DNA of 64,000 nucleotides, taken from positions 5,148,501 through 5,212,500 of the forward strand of contig NC_088315.1 in the NCBI RefSeq assembly GCF_910592395.1, written 5' to 3'. Under the pieces are notes generated by a model. It was not told where the DNA came from. It made no database searches and saw nothing but the letters and a program-made list of their open reading frames with translations. Source of the stretch: Lineus longissimus. Taxonomy: Eukaryota > Nemertea > Pilidiophora > Heteronemertea > Lineidae. Numbering within the stretch: position 1 is the first letter of the stretch; the number at the start of each line of letters is the position of its first letter. Of this stretch, positions 23,944-34,877 are shown piece by piece. The position numbers and the translations under genes are program-made.

Positions 23944-24168
23944 TCATCTCTCTCATCATGTTGTCAACACGGTGGAGCAGCCAGGACTAATTCGGCCTGG
24001 CTATGACCGTTTCATCTCTCTCATCATGCTGTCAACACAGTGGGGCAGCCAGGACTGATTCGGCCTGGCTGTGACTTCCTCATCTCACTCTGTGACTGCG
24101 TCATCTCTCTCGCCATGTTGACAACTTGGCAGAGCAGCCAGGACTGATTCGCCTGGCTGTGACTGTCT
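23944..24168. repeat. Three-copy tandem repeat, ~68-bp unit with internal hairpin
   Basis: Units start TCATCTCTCTCATCATG at 23944, 24012 and 24101; the third is preceded by an extra 21 bases. Each contains AGCCAGG ... CCTGGCT, a 7-bp inverted repeat with a loop of about 10 bases. Confidence 0.8.
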
Positions 24169-24189
24169 CATCTCTCTCACCATATTAAT

Positions 24190-24440
24190 TACCAATATGA
24201 ATGCACATCCCTCTGATGATCGTTGACATTAACTTGAGTTCATATTGGATAGGAATTCGTATCTCTCGGATGATCACATTAACTTGAGTTCACATTGAAT
24301 GGTTTATCACTGAGTATGGCTTCTCCCCCCCCCCCCCCGGGCCCAAGGTCCCCCTTCTTTATCCTACGGAGGGGGCATCCATTCTTAAAAATAATTCCTC
24401 CTGAATCAGGCCGTTTCACTCGATACATACTTACTGCGCA
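24190..24440 (-). repeat. G-run dispersed repeat with finger-linker block, minus-strand copy
   Basis: In minus-strand order: GAGTGAAACGGCCTGATTC, GGATGCCCCCTCCG, GAAGGGGGACCTTGGG, about 14 G, then GTGATAAACCATTCAATGTG and two AACTCAAGTTAATGT phrases. This is the same module order as at 10468-11096. Confidence 0.7.
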
Positions 24441-24790
24441 GAAGAAGTCGTGTTGTAGGCCCTGTTTGCAAGAGGATGCATATGCATCCGGACAGAGTGA
24501 TCGCTGCAGGGCCCTTCTGATACCATTCTTAACCATCAGAGTAAATCGGTCCGTCCCCTCGTAATGATGTCCAGGTCGGCGGCCGGAGTGGATCCATGGC
24601 TTGAGGGTAAATATGTTCTGATCTGTTCTGATCTGTGCTGGGGACCGCAGAATGTCGGTGGACGTCCGGACAGCGGGTTGTTTCTTAAAGGGGGACTATG
24701 CGTAGGAGCTGGTATGAGCTGCGATAGTGTCATTGATAACAAACCATGTCTTTGAGGATAGCTTTTAGGACATAGTCAATTGAGACAGTA

Positions 24791-24838
24791 AGTACCACCA
24801 TGGAGGTATAAATAATTATTTATAACTCCATGGTACCA
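24791..24838. repeat. Near-perfect palindrome
   Basis: The arms CCATGGAGGTATAAATAA and TTATTTATAACTCCATGG are reverse complements with one mismatch and essentially no loop. It could form a cruciform or be the collapsed core of an inverted-repeat element. Confidence 0.75.
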
Positions 24839-24949
24839 CAGAGCTAAAAATACCAGTATTATCTCATCCAGGAAGACGAGAGACCTGATTTATTTGCCTT
24901 GAGTGAGGACAGAATTTTTGGGGACGAAGTATTGGTCTTCGCGAATCGA

Positions 24950-25225
24950 GGCTAATTCGTATTTCCCACGTTATGAACTAATGGTAGCGTCACCTGTTAA
25001 TTCTAGAAGAACTCCGACATCCCTCCAACTTCTTTCCATAAGTTTTTTCTTTATTAAATCGTATGTCATGTTATAGAATTGCTAATTCCCAGAGGCCGGG
25101 ACGGCCGGGAGATATGTAGGCTCTATTTCCTGAATAAATGAAAGTGATTTTAAAAAAAACAAACTCCGACATCCCTCGAAGTGTACATCGAGGATGTACC
25201 AATTCGCGCGGTATTAGCTTCGTCC
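24950..25225 (+). repeat. Promoter-proximal repeat block A upstream of EDEM2, interrupted
   Basis: Contains ATTCGTAT, ATGAACTAATGGTAGCG, AGAAGAACTCCGACATCCCT and ACATCGAGGATGT, in the same order as the minus strand of 10310-10435. The block is split by a 136-bp insertion (25026-25161) flanked by a duplicated AACTCCGACATCCCTC. It ends about 10 bases before the EDEM2 start codon and therefore probably includes its 5' UTR. Confidence 0.7.
25010..25177 (+). mobile_element. Small poly(A)-tailed retroposed insertion with 16-bp target-site duplication
   Basis: AACTCCGACATCCCTC occurs at 25010-25025 and 25162-25177. The 136 bp between end in an AATAAA, a short spacer and a run of eight A. That is the layout of an mRNA- or SINE-derived insertion made by LINE-type machinery. 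The homologous block at 10310-10435 lacks the insert and has only one copy of the phrase, so it serves as an empty site. Confidence 0.6.
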
Positions 25226-25233
25226 TTCAAGTC

Positions 25234-28200
25234 ATGAAAATCTTTGTTTTTATAGTTTTGGCAGTTTCTCTTTGCCTTCATGTTGAAACGTTCAGAGAAA
25301 TAAACAAGAAGGACATGAAAACTTATAGGTATATAGGCAAACCTTCAGTTCAGAGTGCAAAATTTCAACGTGATGAGTTTTGATCCTTTGATTCGACCAT
25401 TTCAATAACCACGACTGCAGCCCGAAGCCAGCACTGCACTGCCACTGCCATGTTAATTGTTATGTAGTGGCAGTTCACTGACTGTGCATACTGTCGGCCC
25501 CATAGTGTGGTCGTAGAGTGTTGTTCCAATTTCCACTGCACTTTTTTTTCAATGCTCCAACCCATCTGGCGACACTGACACAATGACGTCATCGATGGTG
25601 GAGCACATCCACCTGGGCCTGGCCCCTGGCTCTGGCCTGGGTCCTGGTTAGCCTGGAAGTGGTGACGGTACGGTTTAGATAATGGGAGACTGCTAAAATG
25701 TGGAACCAGGAATGATTGTATCTCGCTTTGCCAGTTGGCAGATTCTACATTTTAGCAGTCTCCCATTGTCCTAACGTACTGGCGCAACTTAATCCTGGCA
25801 AACTTCTTAAGTGTCGTGTATTAAAGGGTCACATCATTATGAAGAGCGCGTAATTGTAATAATAGGCGCCTTCGAGTATATAGCCTAGATTACTGAACCA
25901 CGTCCCTGTACGACAATTCTTTTGCAGAGATCGAGTTGTGAAGATGTTTCACCATGCCTATGATGGTTATATGAAGCACGCCTATCCATATGATGAACTC
26001 CGTCCAATATCCTGTGATGGCCATGACACCTGGGGAAGGTAACTTTCATGATAATTCGTCATAAAAATTGATTGAAAGAAGTCCTCAGAGAAGCGAAGAA
26101 ATTCTGTTTGAAATTATATCCTATCATATATAGTGTCTGATTCATTGCAGTCAAGACAATGTCCATGAAGCTTCTGTCCAAACTATCATTGTCCAAACTA
26201 TTGGAAAGCAAGGACTTTGATATGTGTGTGGATGCTACATAATTGAGGAATAATGTATATGATTGTTATTCTTATTTCAGTTATTCCCTTACCCTGATAG
26301 ATGCACTGGACACTTTGGCTGTGATGGGCAACTACAGTGAATTTAGGAAAGTTGCTGATCTAGTCATTGAAAACATTGAATTTGATGATGACATCAATGT
26401 GTCAGTCTTTGAGACAAATATAAGAGGTAACATTCCATAAGTTTGAATTCAATAAAGAAAGTTGTCAACTGCAAAATTTGATTTAGTGTAGGGACCTTAT
26501 ATATTTAATGCTCAAGCAACTCATTTGTACATGCATACATGTATGTACAATGTATTTATGAGGCCTATATGTATGACATCGAGCAGCTTGGCACATGCGG
26601 GATATGACAGTAGTGATCCAATATGCATAGATGAAAGCAAAACTTGCACTATGCAGTCAAAACTGTCAACCATTAACTGCTCACATATATAGAAGTAGGG
26701 TTTGATTACAGTCACATTATATTTTTCAGTTGTCGGTGGCTTGATATCAGCTCACCTTTTGTCCAAGAAAGCGGGAATGTTGCTGGAGCCCGGTTGGCCT
26801 TGTTCTGGACCGCTGCTTAGAATGGCTGAAAGTGCTGCTAGAAGGTTACTTCCAGGTGAGAAAATGATTTGGAACAGCTTAGTTTAGATATTGTACTGGC
26901 CTTGCTGGGATGTCATATTCCCAACTTTTGGAGAAATTTTATATTTTCTCCCTTCCATTTGATAGTGATAGCAAAAATGGAAAGATTTATGCCTTAGTTA
27001 GAATCCCTGATATAGATCATATGGCAATATTTCGGCACGGAAATTTTGTCAGTTGTGATATATCGAGTTAATGTCTCACGGGTAAACTGTATTTCGAACG
27101 ATTTTAAAGGCCTTCTACTTGCTCTTTAAAAAGGGTGTTTCCTTGTTTCAGCTTTCAACACAACAACCGGCATGCCATATGGGACAGTCAACTTTCGTAA
27201 TGGCGTCCCAAAGGGTGAAACAACAGTTACTTGCACAGCAGGTGTTGGAACTTTCATTGTGGAGTTTGGTGCACTGTCAAAGCTGACTGGAGATCCTGTT
27301 TTTGAGTTTGTGGCTATGAGGGCTCTGAAGGCATTGTGGGATCACAAAACTGACATTGGATTGGTAAGTTTCCCAAAGCTGTTTTGAGAGTTCATGTGTT
27401 GGAGAATCTAGTCTTTCCAAAGAAACTCATTCAAATGACAGTCAGATGATGTAAATATTTCATTTAACGAACATAAGATGAGAGATGAGAAGTTGTTGAG
27501 CTTCTCAAGGTCAGAGCTTCTACCTTAAAAAAAGAATACTGCCAATAAGATCAAATCTGATCCCGTCAATTTGACAATGCTCTTTGTTTGATTTTGCAGG
27601 TGGGTAACCACATTGATGTCAATTCTGGAAAATGGACAGCAGCAGATATGGCGATTGGTGCTGGAGTTGACTCATATCTTGAGTACTTAGTAAAAGGCTC
27701 AATTCTATTTCAATACCCAGAACTTATACTTAGTTACCAAGGTGAGAGTTTTTACTGGGATTTAATTACAATTTTAGTTAGTGCAACTGACAGCGACAGC
27801 CTGAAAAAGTGGCAAACTTGTGACAGTAAATCATAGATGTCATAAAATCATGTTTTTCAGCTTGTGTTTTAAGACCGTGGACATAATGAGAGGACCGTAC
27901 CCTTCTAAGTTTGGTTGACAGGCCCATTTTAGAGTCATAATGACTTTCTAACTCCAGTCTGTGATTTGCAATTGTAAAGACATTGCCATACTTTCAGAAT
28001 TCCTGGCAAAGATTGAGAAGTACATGAAGCAGGATGATTGGTACCTGTGGGTCAGTTCAAAGAAGGGTTCTGTCACCTACCCAGTCTTTACTTCACTTGA
28101 TGCCTATTGGCCTGGAATACTTGTAAGTTATTTCTGTTGTAAAAATTCAAATTGGTGTTAAGTCAACTTGTATTCTCCCACATTCTTTACTGATTGTCGT

Positions 28201-30283
28201 GGAGAGAGTTGTGTCACATCATACATAGATGCTACCTCTGTCTCTTTAATTCAGATAAAACGGGGCCTGTTTGTCCCTGAACTCCTATCACATGGGTGCC
28301 TCACTGCTCATAATGTCCATAACTATGATGCACGTTCTGGGTTAGTTGTAGGCTCAATATCATCAAGTATGGATCCTTGATATCATTAACACAAAATGTA
28401 TATTGTTCACCTATCTACGGACTGAGTGTTCTGGGCACTGCTAATAAAACCTTGGTTTATGGAAAAAGAGAACATCCCTGCTAGGTCTCATAGGTTTAAC
28501 CAGGCTTTCTATGTTGGAATATGAAACGGCCATCTTTCTTTTTCAGAGTCTGGTTGGCAATATCGACAAAGCCATGAAGACAATCCACAATTACCATCAA
28601 GTTTGGAAACAGTTCGGTTTTACACCAGAATTTTACAACATCGGAAAAGCTGAGGCTGTCAATAAGAGAGAGGGATATCCATTGAGACCAGGTAAATGAA
28701 ATACTGTACAGTTGTGAAATTTTCTATTGATAGGATGGATGTCCATTTCCATTCATCAAAAACCAGTGTACATTGAATGTACACAATAGTGGCTTACCAG
28801 ATATTTGACAAAAGAAGTCCACCGCCCCACCCCTCACCTTCCATCTACACAGATAAGAGACGAAAACTGTGGATGTCTAAAAGACTACATCTTCTATTTA
28901 GCAATAGACACACTCAAACGCTGAAGACAGCATAAGATGTCACAATGTTCTGTTTACATTTCAGAGTTGATAGAAAGTGCCATGTATTTGTACCAAGCAA
29001 CAAAAGACCCTTACCTCTTAGAAATAGGTGTTGATATCCTGGAGTCAATTGAACACAGTACCAAAACAAACTGTGGTTATGCTACGGTAGGTTTAGATGA
29101 CCATTTCCACTTTTAGGGCATCACACCCCTCAACCAAAGATGTGACGAAATCTTGATGTTGTCGAAATGGTGCGGTATACCAGAAGTTGGTAACACAACG
29201 TAAACCAGTAGGATTATAAACCAACATGTCAATGAACACAATTTCTCTGAAATTGATTAGTTAAATTGTTCTCATAGTTTTAACAAATCTGTGCTGCTGG
29301 TGTTTCTACGAGACACATCTACCTCACATGGGGTAAAACAACCATTATCTGCCAGTGTCGATTATTATTGGTCATCTCTGTTCTAGGTGAAAGATGTACG
29401 AAGTCACATGCTTGAAAACAGAATGGAATCATTCTTTCTGGCCGAGACCACAAAATATCTCTACCTGCTTTTTGACACAGAGAACTTTATTCACAATACC
29501 GGAGGAAAGGGTGAGGTGATCGAGACACCCAATGGAGAGTGCATCATTAATGCTGGGGGCTACGTTTTCAATACGGAAGCTCATCCAATTGATGCTGCCG
29601 CCCTCTATTGTTGTAGTGCGGAAAAGACGGAGAGTGATAACATTCTACAGGAATTTCATGAAAATCTTGATCTTATGTCAGTGCTTGGATTAAGGTCTGA
29701 TAAGAAAGGGAATACATTTGAGGCGAAAAAGACTACAAAGGATTTCAGTAGCAGGGAAAGTGATGAGAAACAAACTGAAAAGACATCAGAAAAACACCCA
29801 GAGACAAAAAAGTCTGTCGATTCCAAAAATTCTTCTGACGATTCTAAAAATGCTAATGCAACGAATGAGGAGTCCTTGAATAATTTTAAAAATGGTCCTG
29901 AAATTGAAGTAAATGTTTCAACTGGGACAAACGAGGAGATTTCTTCTGGGGAGGATGAGGGGTCAGGCGATGGGGGTGATGGTAGTGATACAGAATTGGA
30001 CGATAAGCAAAAACTCATAATACAATTGCAAAAGGCTGCGAAACAGGCAGCGGATGCAAAAGTTCTACAAGTTGTGGTTCCGTCCAGTGGGGCTTCATCA
30101 ACAGATACCAAAGGATCAGAAAATGGTACAAATGAGCAAGATGGGGCAGGTAGTGCAAAAGGGCCAGAACGTCCAGTTGTACAGGATAAGGAAGTGCCCT
30201 ATGATGGTAGCATTTTAACATGTCCTGCTCAGCCATTCCATAGTCGATTGTCTTTGCTTGGGGAACTGTGGGAGGACAGCTGA
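25234..30283 (+). CDS. EDEM2: ER degradation-enhancing alpha-mannosidase-like protein 2 (ten coding exons)
   Basis: Glycoside hydrolase family 47 protein of the ER lumen that starts mannose trimming of misfolded glycoproteins for ER-associated degradation. Exons: 25234-25328, 25928-26038, 26281-26426, 26730-26855, 27152-27363, 27600-27741, 27998-28122, 28547-28691, 28965-29086 and 29387-30283. All borders are GT-AG and the phases close to 706 residues. A signal peptide covers about residues 1-18. Family motifs are present: DELRP, CDGHDTW, DALDTL, FETNIR (Glu113), GVDSYLEY (Asp254, Glu258), [10 protein letters not shown] (Glu368), MESFFLAET and the calcium-site TEAHP (Thr471). The conserved tail CPAQPF and LSLLGEL closes the protein. 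Compared with human EDEM2 (578 residues) there is an acidic, Ser/Lys-rich insert at about 510-680. An in-frame ATG at 25138 lies inside a retroposed insertion, so I use the one at 25234. It is convergent with H6PD. Confidence 0.96.
25681..25767. repeat. Hairpin with perfect 21-bp arms in EDEM2 intron 1
   Basis: AATGGGAGACTGCTAAAATG at 25681 is perfectly mirrored by CATTTTAGCAGTCTCCCATT ending at 25767, with a loop of about 45 bases. It could be a tiny inverted-repeat element or a transcribed hairpin. Confidence 0.8.
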
Positions 30284-31498
30284 GGAAAAGGAGGGGTAGG
30301 GGGTGAGGAATATATGTTTGCAGAGGGGACAATCACGCAGGGATAAACTACTTCAGTTTTGCAGTGTTGTCTGTACACCATGTATACGGAGGTGCCAAAA
30401 TGTTAGCCGTCCTCTGCTTAGTTTGCACACATGTAGCTGCAAGTCTTTGGTTGAGGTTCTTCATGTTCTATTGTAGCTTAATTGGAGACATTCCTTTGGA
30501 CGGGGAACACACATTTTATTGAAAGAATAGACAGTCAAACTGTACAAATGCATAAAAATTTGCCTCAAATTTCTATATGGTACATGTACAGTAGAACCTC
30601 CCTCAGCGGACACCTCTGCCAGGCGGACACCTCTACATTACGGACACGTCCGGCCAGTCCCGATTTTTTCTAAGTCATTTCCAATAACAAAAACCTCTGT
30701 ATGGCGGACACCTCTCTATTCCGAATTGCGGACAGGGCGATAGCCAATTTTTGGTCCAATTCCCTCCAAATTACGGACAGTAGGCAAAAACAATGGTTTC
30801 CCGCGTGCGCTTGGAGAGTCAAGTTGGCCCGAAAGGTGTGATATTTGCGTAATTAATCAACGTAATTACCCCATGGCATTGTGTTTTTGTATCTTAATTA
30901 AGCCGCGGCATTTGTTTACTCATCTTTTCAACTAATCACAATGGCCTATTGCATGTATTGTGTCAACGGACACTCATAGTCACGCGGTTTTGTCAGTGAT
31001 GCGGCGAATATGCGTTAGTAGAGAAATTAGAAAAAATTAATTATTAATCAAAGGTGGCTGATGGACAGAAATTATGGTGTTTTTTCACACATTATGACAT
31101 GATTTTGCAATACAAGGGGCACCTTTTACTAGAGAGATTATTCACGCTCTGAGTTCCAAAGTAGCTCACGTCATTCAACGCAACATCACAAGCAAATACC
31201 GATCAGCCAACAGGTTTAAAGTTTCTACGCTAGATGTCGACACAGAGAAAACCAAGACCTGCAAGGCGGGAACTTCAAATCCATCTATCGGACGATTTGG
31301 CATAACCTTTCTAGTGCGGACACCTCTCTATTGCGGACACCTTGGCCCAGTCCCATGGGTGTCCGCAATAGAGAGGTTGTACTGTATGTGTAGAATATAT
31401 CCTCTCCTAACCCTACCGAAAGTTCTGCGCACCAACTAAATACTTTAACTTGGACAAGATGACGAGACATTAGGAATGTGATTAGGAATGACGAGTGA
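30284..31498. other. Convergent spacer between EDEM2 and H6PD
   Basis: Holds the 3' UTRs of both genes and the transposable element at 30589-31384. A minus-strand AATAAA (TTTATT at 30515-30520) could end the H6PD transcript on the far side of the element. No clear plus-strand AATAAA for EDEM2 was found before the element. Confidence 0.5.
30589..31384. mobile_element. Non-autonomous pogo/Tigger-like DNA transposon, 796 bp
   Basis: It begins CAGTAGAACCTCCCTCAGCG and ends in a sequence whose reverse complement begins CAGTACAACCTCTCTATTGC. TA dinucleotides flank both ends (30587-30588 and 31385-31386), as expected for TA target duplication in the Tc1/mariner/pogo superfamily. The phrase GCGGACACCTCT recurs inside both ends. 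No transposase frame is present. Related ends are at 3290-3392 and 47458-47550. Confidence 0.8.
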
Positions 31499-34400
31499 TT
31501 AGGAATTCGTAAATGCTTCCAAATCTATAAACCACGCCAGTTCTCCAGTTTCAGGTTTTACACCAGTAATGGGATATGATTGAACATCACTGGTTCCACC
31601 CTTGAGGACACCCATTATATCAGCTTTGCCTTTCCCTAAAATCAAAACTGCTATTCTCCTACTTTTGTTTATAAACGGGAAAGTTAACGTCATTCTTTTT
31701 TTTGATATTTTTTCTGGACCACCATCGCTATAAATGACATATTTTTCACTCTCTTGGAGAGATTTGGTGTGTGGAAATAGCGATGCAGTACGACCGTCTC
31801 CACCGACCCCCTGCACTAAGAAATCAAACTGAGAATTTTTCACATGGCGCCTAATACTTGCTGCGTAGATTTCATCCCCTCGATCTTCGTCACTGCATAC
31901 ACCATTTACTAACTCGACAGGCATCGGATGGATATTCATAAAAGGAACCCTTATAAATTTAAGAAGTTTTTCCTGGATTTTTCCAAAGTTAGACCTTTCG
32001 TCTTCAAATGGAACACAACGCTCATCCACCACCCAGATGTGCGTCTGCTGCCAGGGGAAGTTGTGTCTCAAACCCAACAATGCTTGGAAAAGTTTTGGAA
32101 TTGTAGTACCTCCCGATAGACCAAGATGGAAAACACCCCTTGAAGTGATCGCATCTTGAGCACTTTGCAAAATATCCTGAGTCAATCTTTCAACTAGAGG
32201 AAAGGTTTCACCTAAATTCAATGGTGCATCTCTAAACACCCCTAATGAAACTCCCCCAGTAGTGTCCTCTAGACTTTTACTCTGCAAGTACTGAAGCTCA
32301 ATACCATTGCTCATGAAACTCAACTCTTTTAGGTTGTCACCACCTTTGTAAACCTTTGGCTCAATGTTGTCAAGGTACTGGACTGCTGGGGTCCATTTTT
32401 CCCATGACACCATTAGACTCTCCGTGCTTACGAACAAGTTGTGATCCCCATGAAAGACACCACTTATCAGAGAAGAATAGGCATCGGCGTCTTTTGGTGG
32501 GATAAATACCAAAAAGTCTTCGCTTTTTTGTCCAAATATCATCCTGTTTTCGACTTTTCTGACAGACCAGTCCAAATTTGGTGTCGGTAGGGATTTGGTC
32601 ACAGCTATTGCTGAACTCCCAATGTCACCATGTCCGATGTTGAAGATAAGAACACCAGGGTCTGTGTTACAACGTTCATTCACTTCAAAACAAGTCTTGC
32701 GATTTTTGAAAGTTACTTTCACGTAGCTTGCTCTTTGCTTCAGTTTCTTTCCCGATACGAGATGAAAGTTCACACCATGCCATCTATTGTTTGAAACGTG
32801 AAGTAAGGCTGCTGCATATGTGGACTTTTTACTTGTCTTTTCTTTGTCTTCATAATCTTCTCGGACATGGGATGCATAACCTTCATACTGACCTACAGAA
32901 AATAGAACAAGGAGGACTCACGCCATAGAAAGACATAAGAACAACATACTTAATCATCCACTATAGATGCTAGTAGTACCCTAACCTTTGTAATCATATA
33001 CCTATAGTTTAAATTCACTTGTGCATAGATAGGTTTTTTGTTTTTGCTGTACAGCTTCCCGGCAACTTGTTAAAATTATTGATAGCATCTACGTCTCCAG
33101 CTGCTGGGTTGTTTGACCTTTGATTATGTTGAGATAACCAGGATTTGACAGTGATAGATGGAGATGCCACCATCTTATTTGTGGATGCAGCAGCCCAGTC
33201 CCGGCTGTTCGATACGTCCAGCGCCCATCATCTATTCCAAAAGCAGGCATAGGGAAGCATTATATTCATAAAATTCTTACCAACTAACACATTTCCAGGA
33301 GAAATGACATTGATATCTTTCAGAAGCTCTAACTTTTTCCTATGGATCTCTGTAACATTCTTCAGATTGTTCGGGAGGTCCATGGCAATCAGTACGAGAA
33401 GTTCTGTCAGGTGATTCTGCATGACATCTCGAATAACGCCATACTCATTGTAGAACAAGGTGCGCCCTAAAGAACAAACACATTTATGATAGACAGGACA
33501 ATAGTTAGCCAATCACCAACACGTTTAATTTCAAAGGGCCACATGGAAGTGTGTTGAATTAGGTGAGCGGGGCACTTGACTACTGGGCGAGTGTTTGGGT
33601 TTTCAGTTGGAAACAGATGAAGATTTTGAATATATAATGATTTTCTTAGAAATGACTCGGACCTTCATTACATTTCTGCTGATGAACAATAGCAACACGA
33701 TTGCCCAGCCTTCACATTCATATCATTGGCACTGTCATAGTTTCAACTCTTACCCTTGACATCCACTGTCTCGGACATGACAATATCAACTCTGTCAATT
33801 CCGTGGCTGTCCCACATCTGGCCAAGGGTGTCCTCGTTGTCTTTTCTGAAATATGAATTCAAAATACTATTTCCTGCAAAAATGGACAAATATCTGAAAT
33901 TGGAACATCAACTTTTTGGAAACATAGGATGAAGCAATTCACACCCGACAAAACATTTGGTTGTTTCAGTGAGCAAACAATCTCATGATTTTTGTTCATG
34001 CAAATGAAATGCAGTACCTGGGGTACTGTACCACTTCTCATGAACTTCTGGCTACAATTGATAGATATGAAGACGTAAATCTAATGGCAAGTCATAATAA
34101 TGATGCCATTTGCAACTAAAGGATACTACGGGTACTACTATTCTGAATAACCGATGATTTTTTTTCTGTCTCTGGGTCTCATTCTCACCTGAATTTGAGT
34201 ATTTCCATGGAGACAGTTTTTCCGAGGTAGTGGTCAATTCTATACATCTCCTCCTCCTTTAGGGACAAACGGAGATCCGTCGCCAATTTCTTGGCACTAG
34301 CAAGGTCGTTACCAAATGGCTTCTCGAGGACAACACGGAGCCAGGTTTTAGACAACGCCGGCCGACAATGTTTGTCAATGAAAGTTGACGTCTCGGCATA

Positions 34401-34877
34401 CGCAAATGGCGGAATAGAAAGATAGAACAATCGCCCCGACTCCTCCATGTAGGAATCTGTGAAGCAGACGCCTTGAGAGAGACCGTCTTGGGAACAAACA
34501 GAAGTGGAACTTGCATTGATCATGGAACAAAATCTAACATAGTCGTCTTCTCGTTTCAACTGTTGATAAACGACTAATTTCTTAAATTTTTCCTTGGCAT
34601 CATCACAATTTTCGCATTTCAGTTTCTCATTCAGAACTTGTTTGATAAGTTCTTCTCCTTTCCTTGTGTCAACTCTTGCCCCGCCAAATATTTTGAATTG
34701 ATGGTCTGATGTTTGTTTTTCTAAATAGAGATTGAATAGTCCTTGCCAGAGATATTTCTTTGCTAAGTCCCCAGTTGCTCCAATAAGGACAATGTTTGTC
34801 ACTTTATTTGGTGATTGTGATGCAACATACAAGAAGCAGAAGGCAGCCAGGATGAATACAACTATCTGGAGTTTCAT
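31499..34877 (-). CDS. H6PD: Hexose-6-phosphate dehydrogenase / 6-phosphogluconolactonase, ER bifunctional (four coding exons)
   Basis: ER-lumen enzyme carrying out the first two steps of the oxidative pentose phosphate pathway, making NADPH inside the ER. Exons on the minus strand: 34877-34189, 33845-33754, 33466-33281 and 32892-31499. GT-AG borders; phases close to 786 residues (human 791). A signal peptide covers about 1-20. The dehydrogenase part shows the NADP-binding GATGDLA (33-39), EKPFGNDL and the substrate motif RIDHYLGK (213-220). The C-terminal lactonase part shows SGGTTIPKLF, VDERCVP, NIHPMPV and GDGRTASLFP. The last motif normally reads GDGHTASLFP; here the His is Arg690 (codon CGT at 31792-31790). 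There is no KDEL-type signal, as in the human protein. It is convergent with EDEM2 and divergent from ferritin. Confidence 0.96.

Larger units (their letters stand above)
22984..25233. other. Divergent spacer between the predicted small gene and EDEM2
   Basis: It should contain both promoters. It also holds a retroelement fragment (23691-23935), a ~68-bp tandem repeat (23944-24168), a G-run/finger-linker repeat (24190-24440), a near-perfect palindrome (24791-24838), and repeat block A interrupted by a small retroposed insertion (24950-25225). Confidence 0.5.

Noticed and set aside
29656-30111. 151-codon minus-strand open frame
   Set aside because: Antisense shadow of the low-complexity EDEM2 tail.
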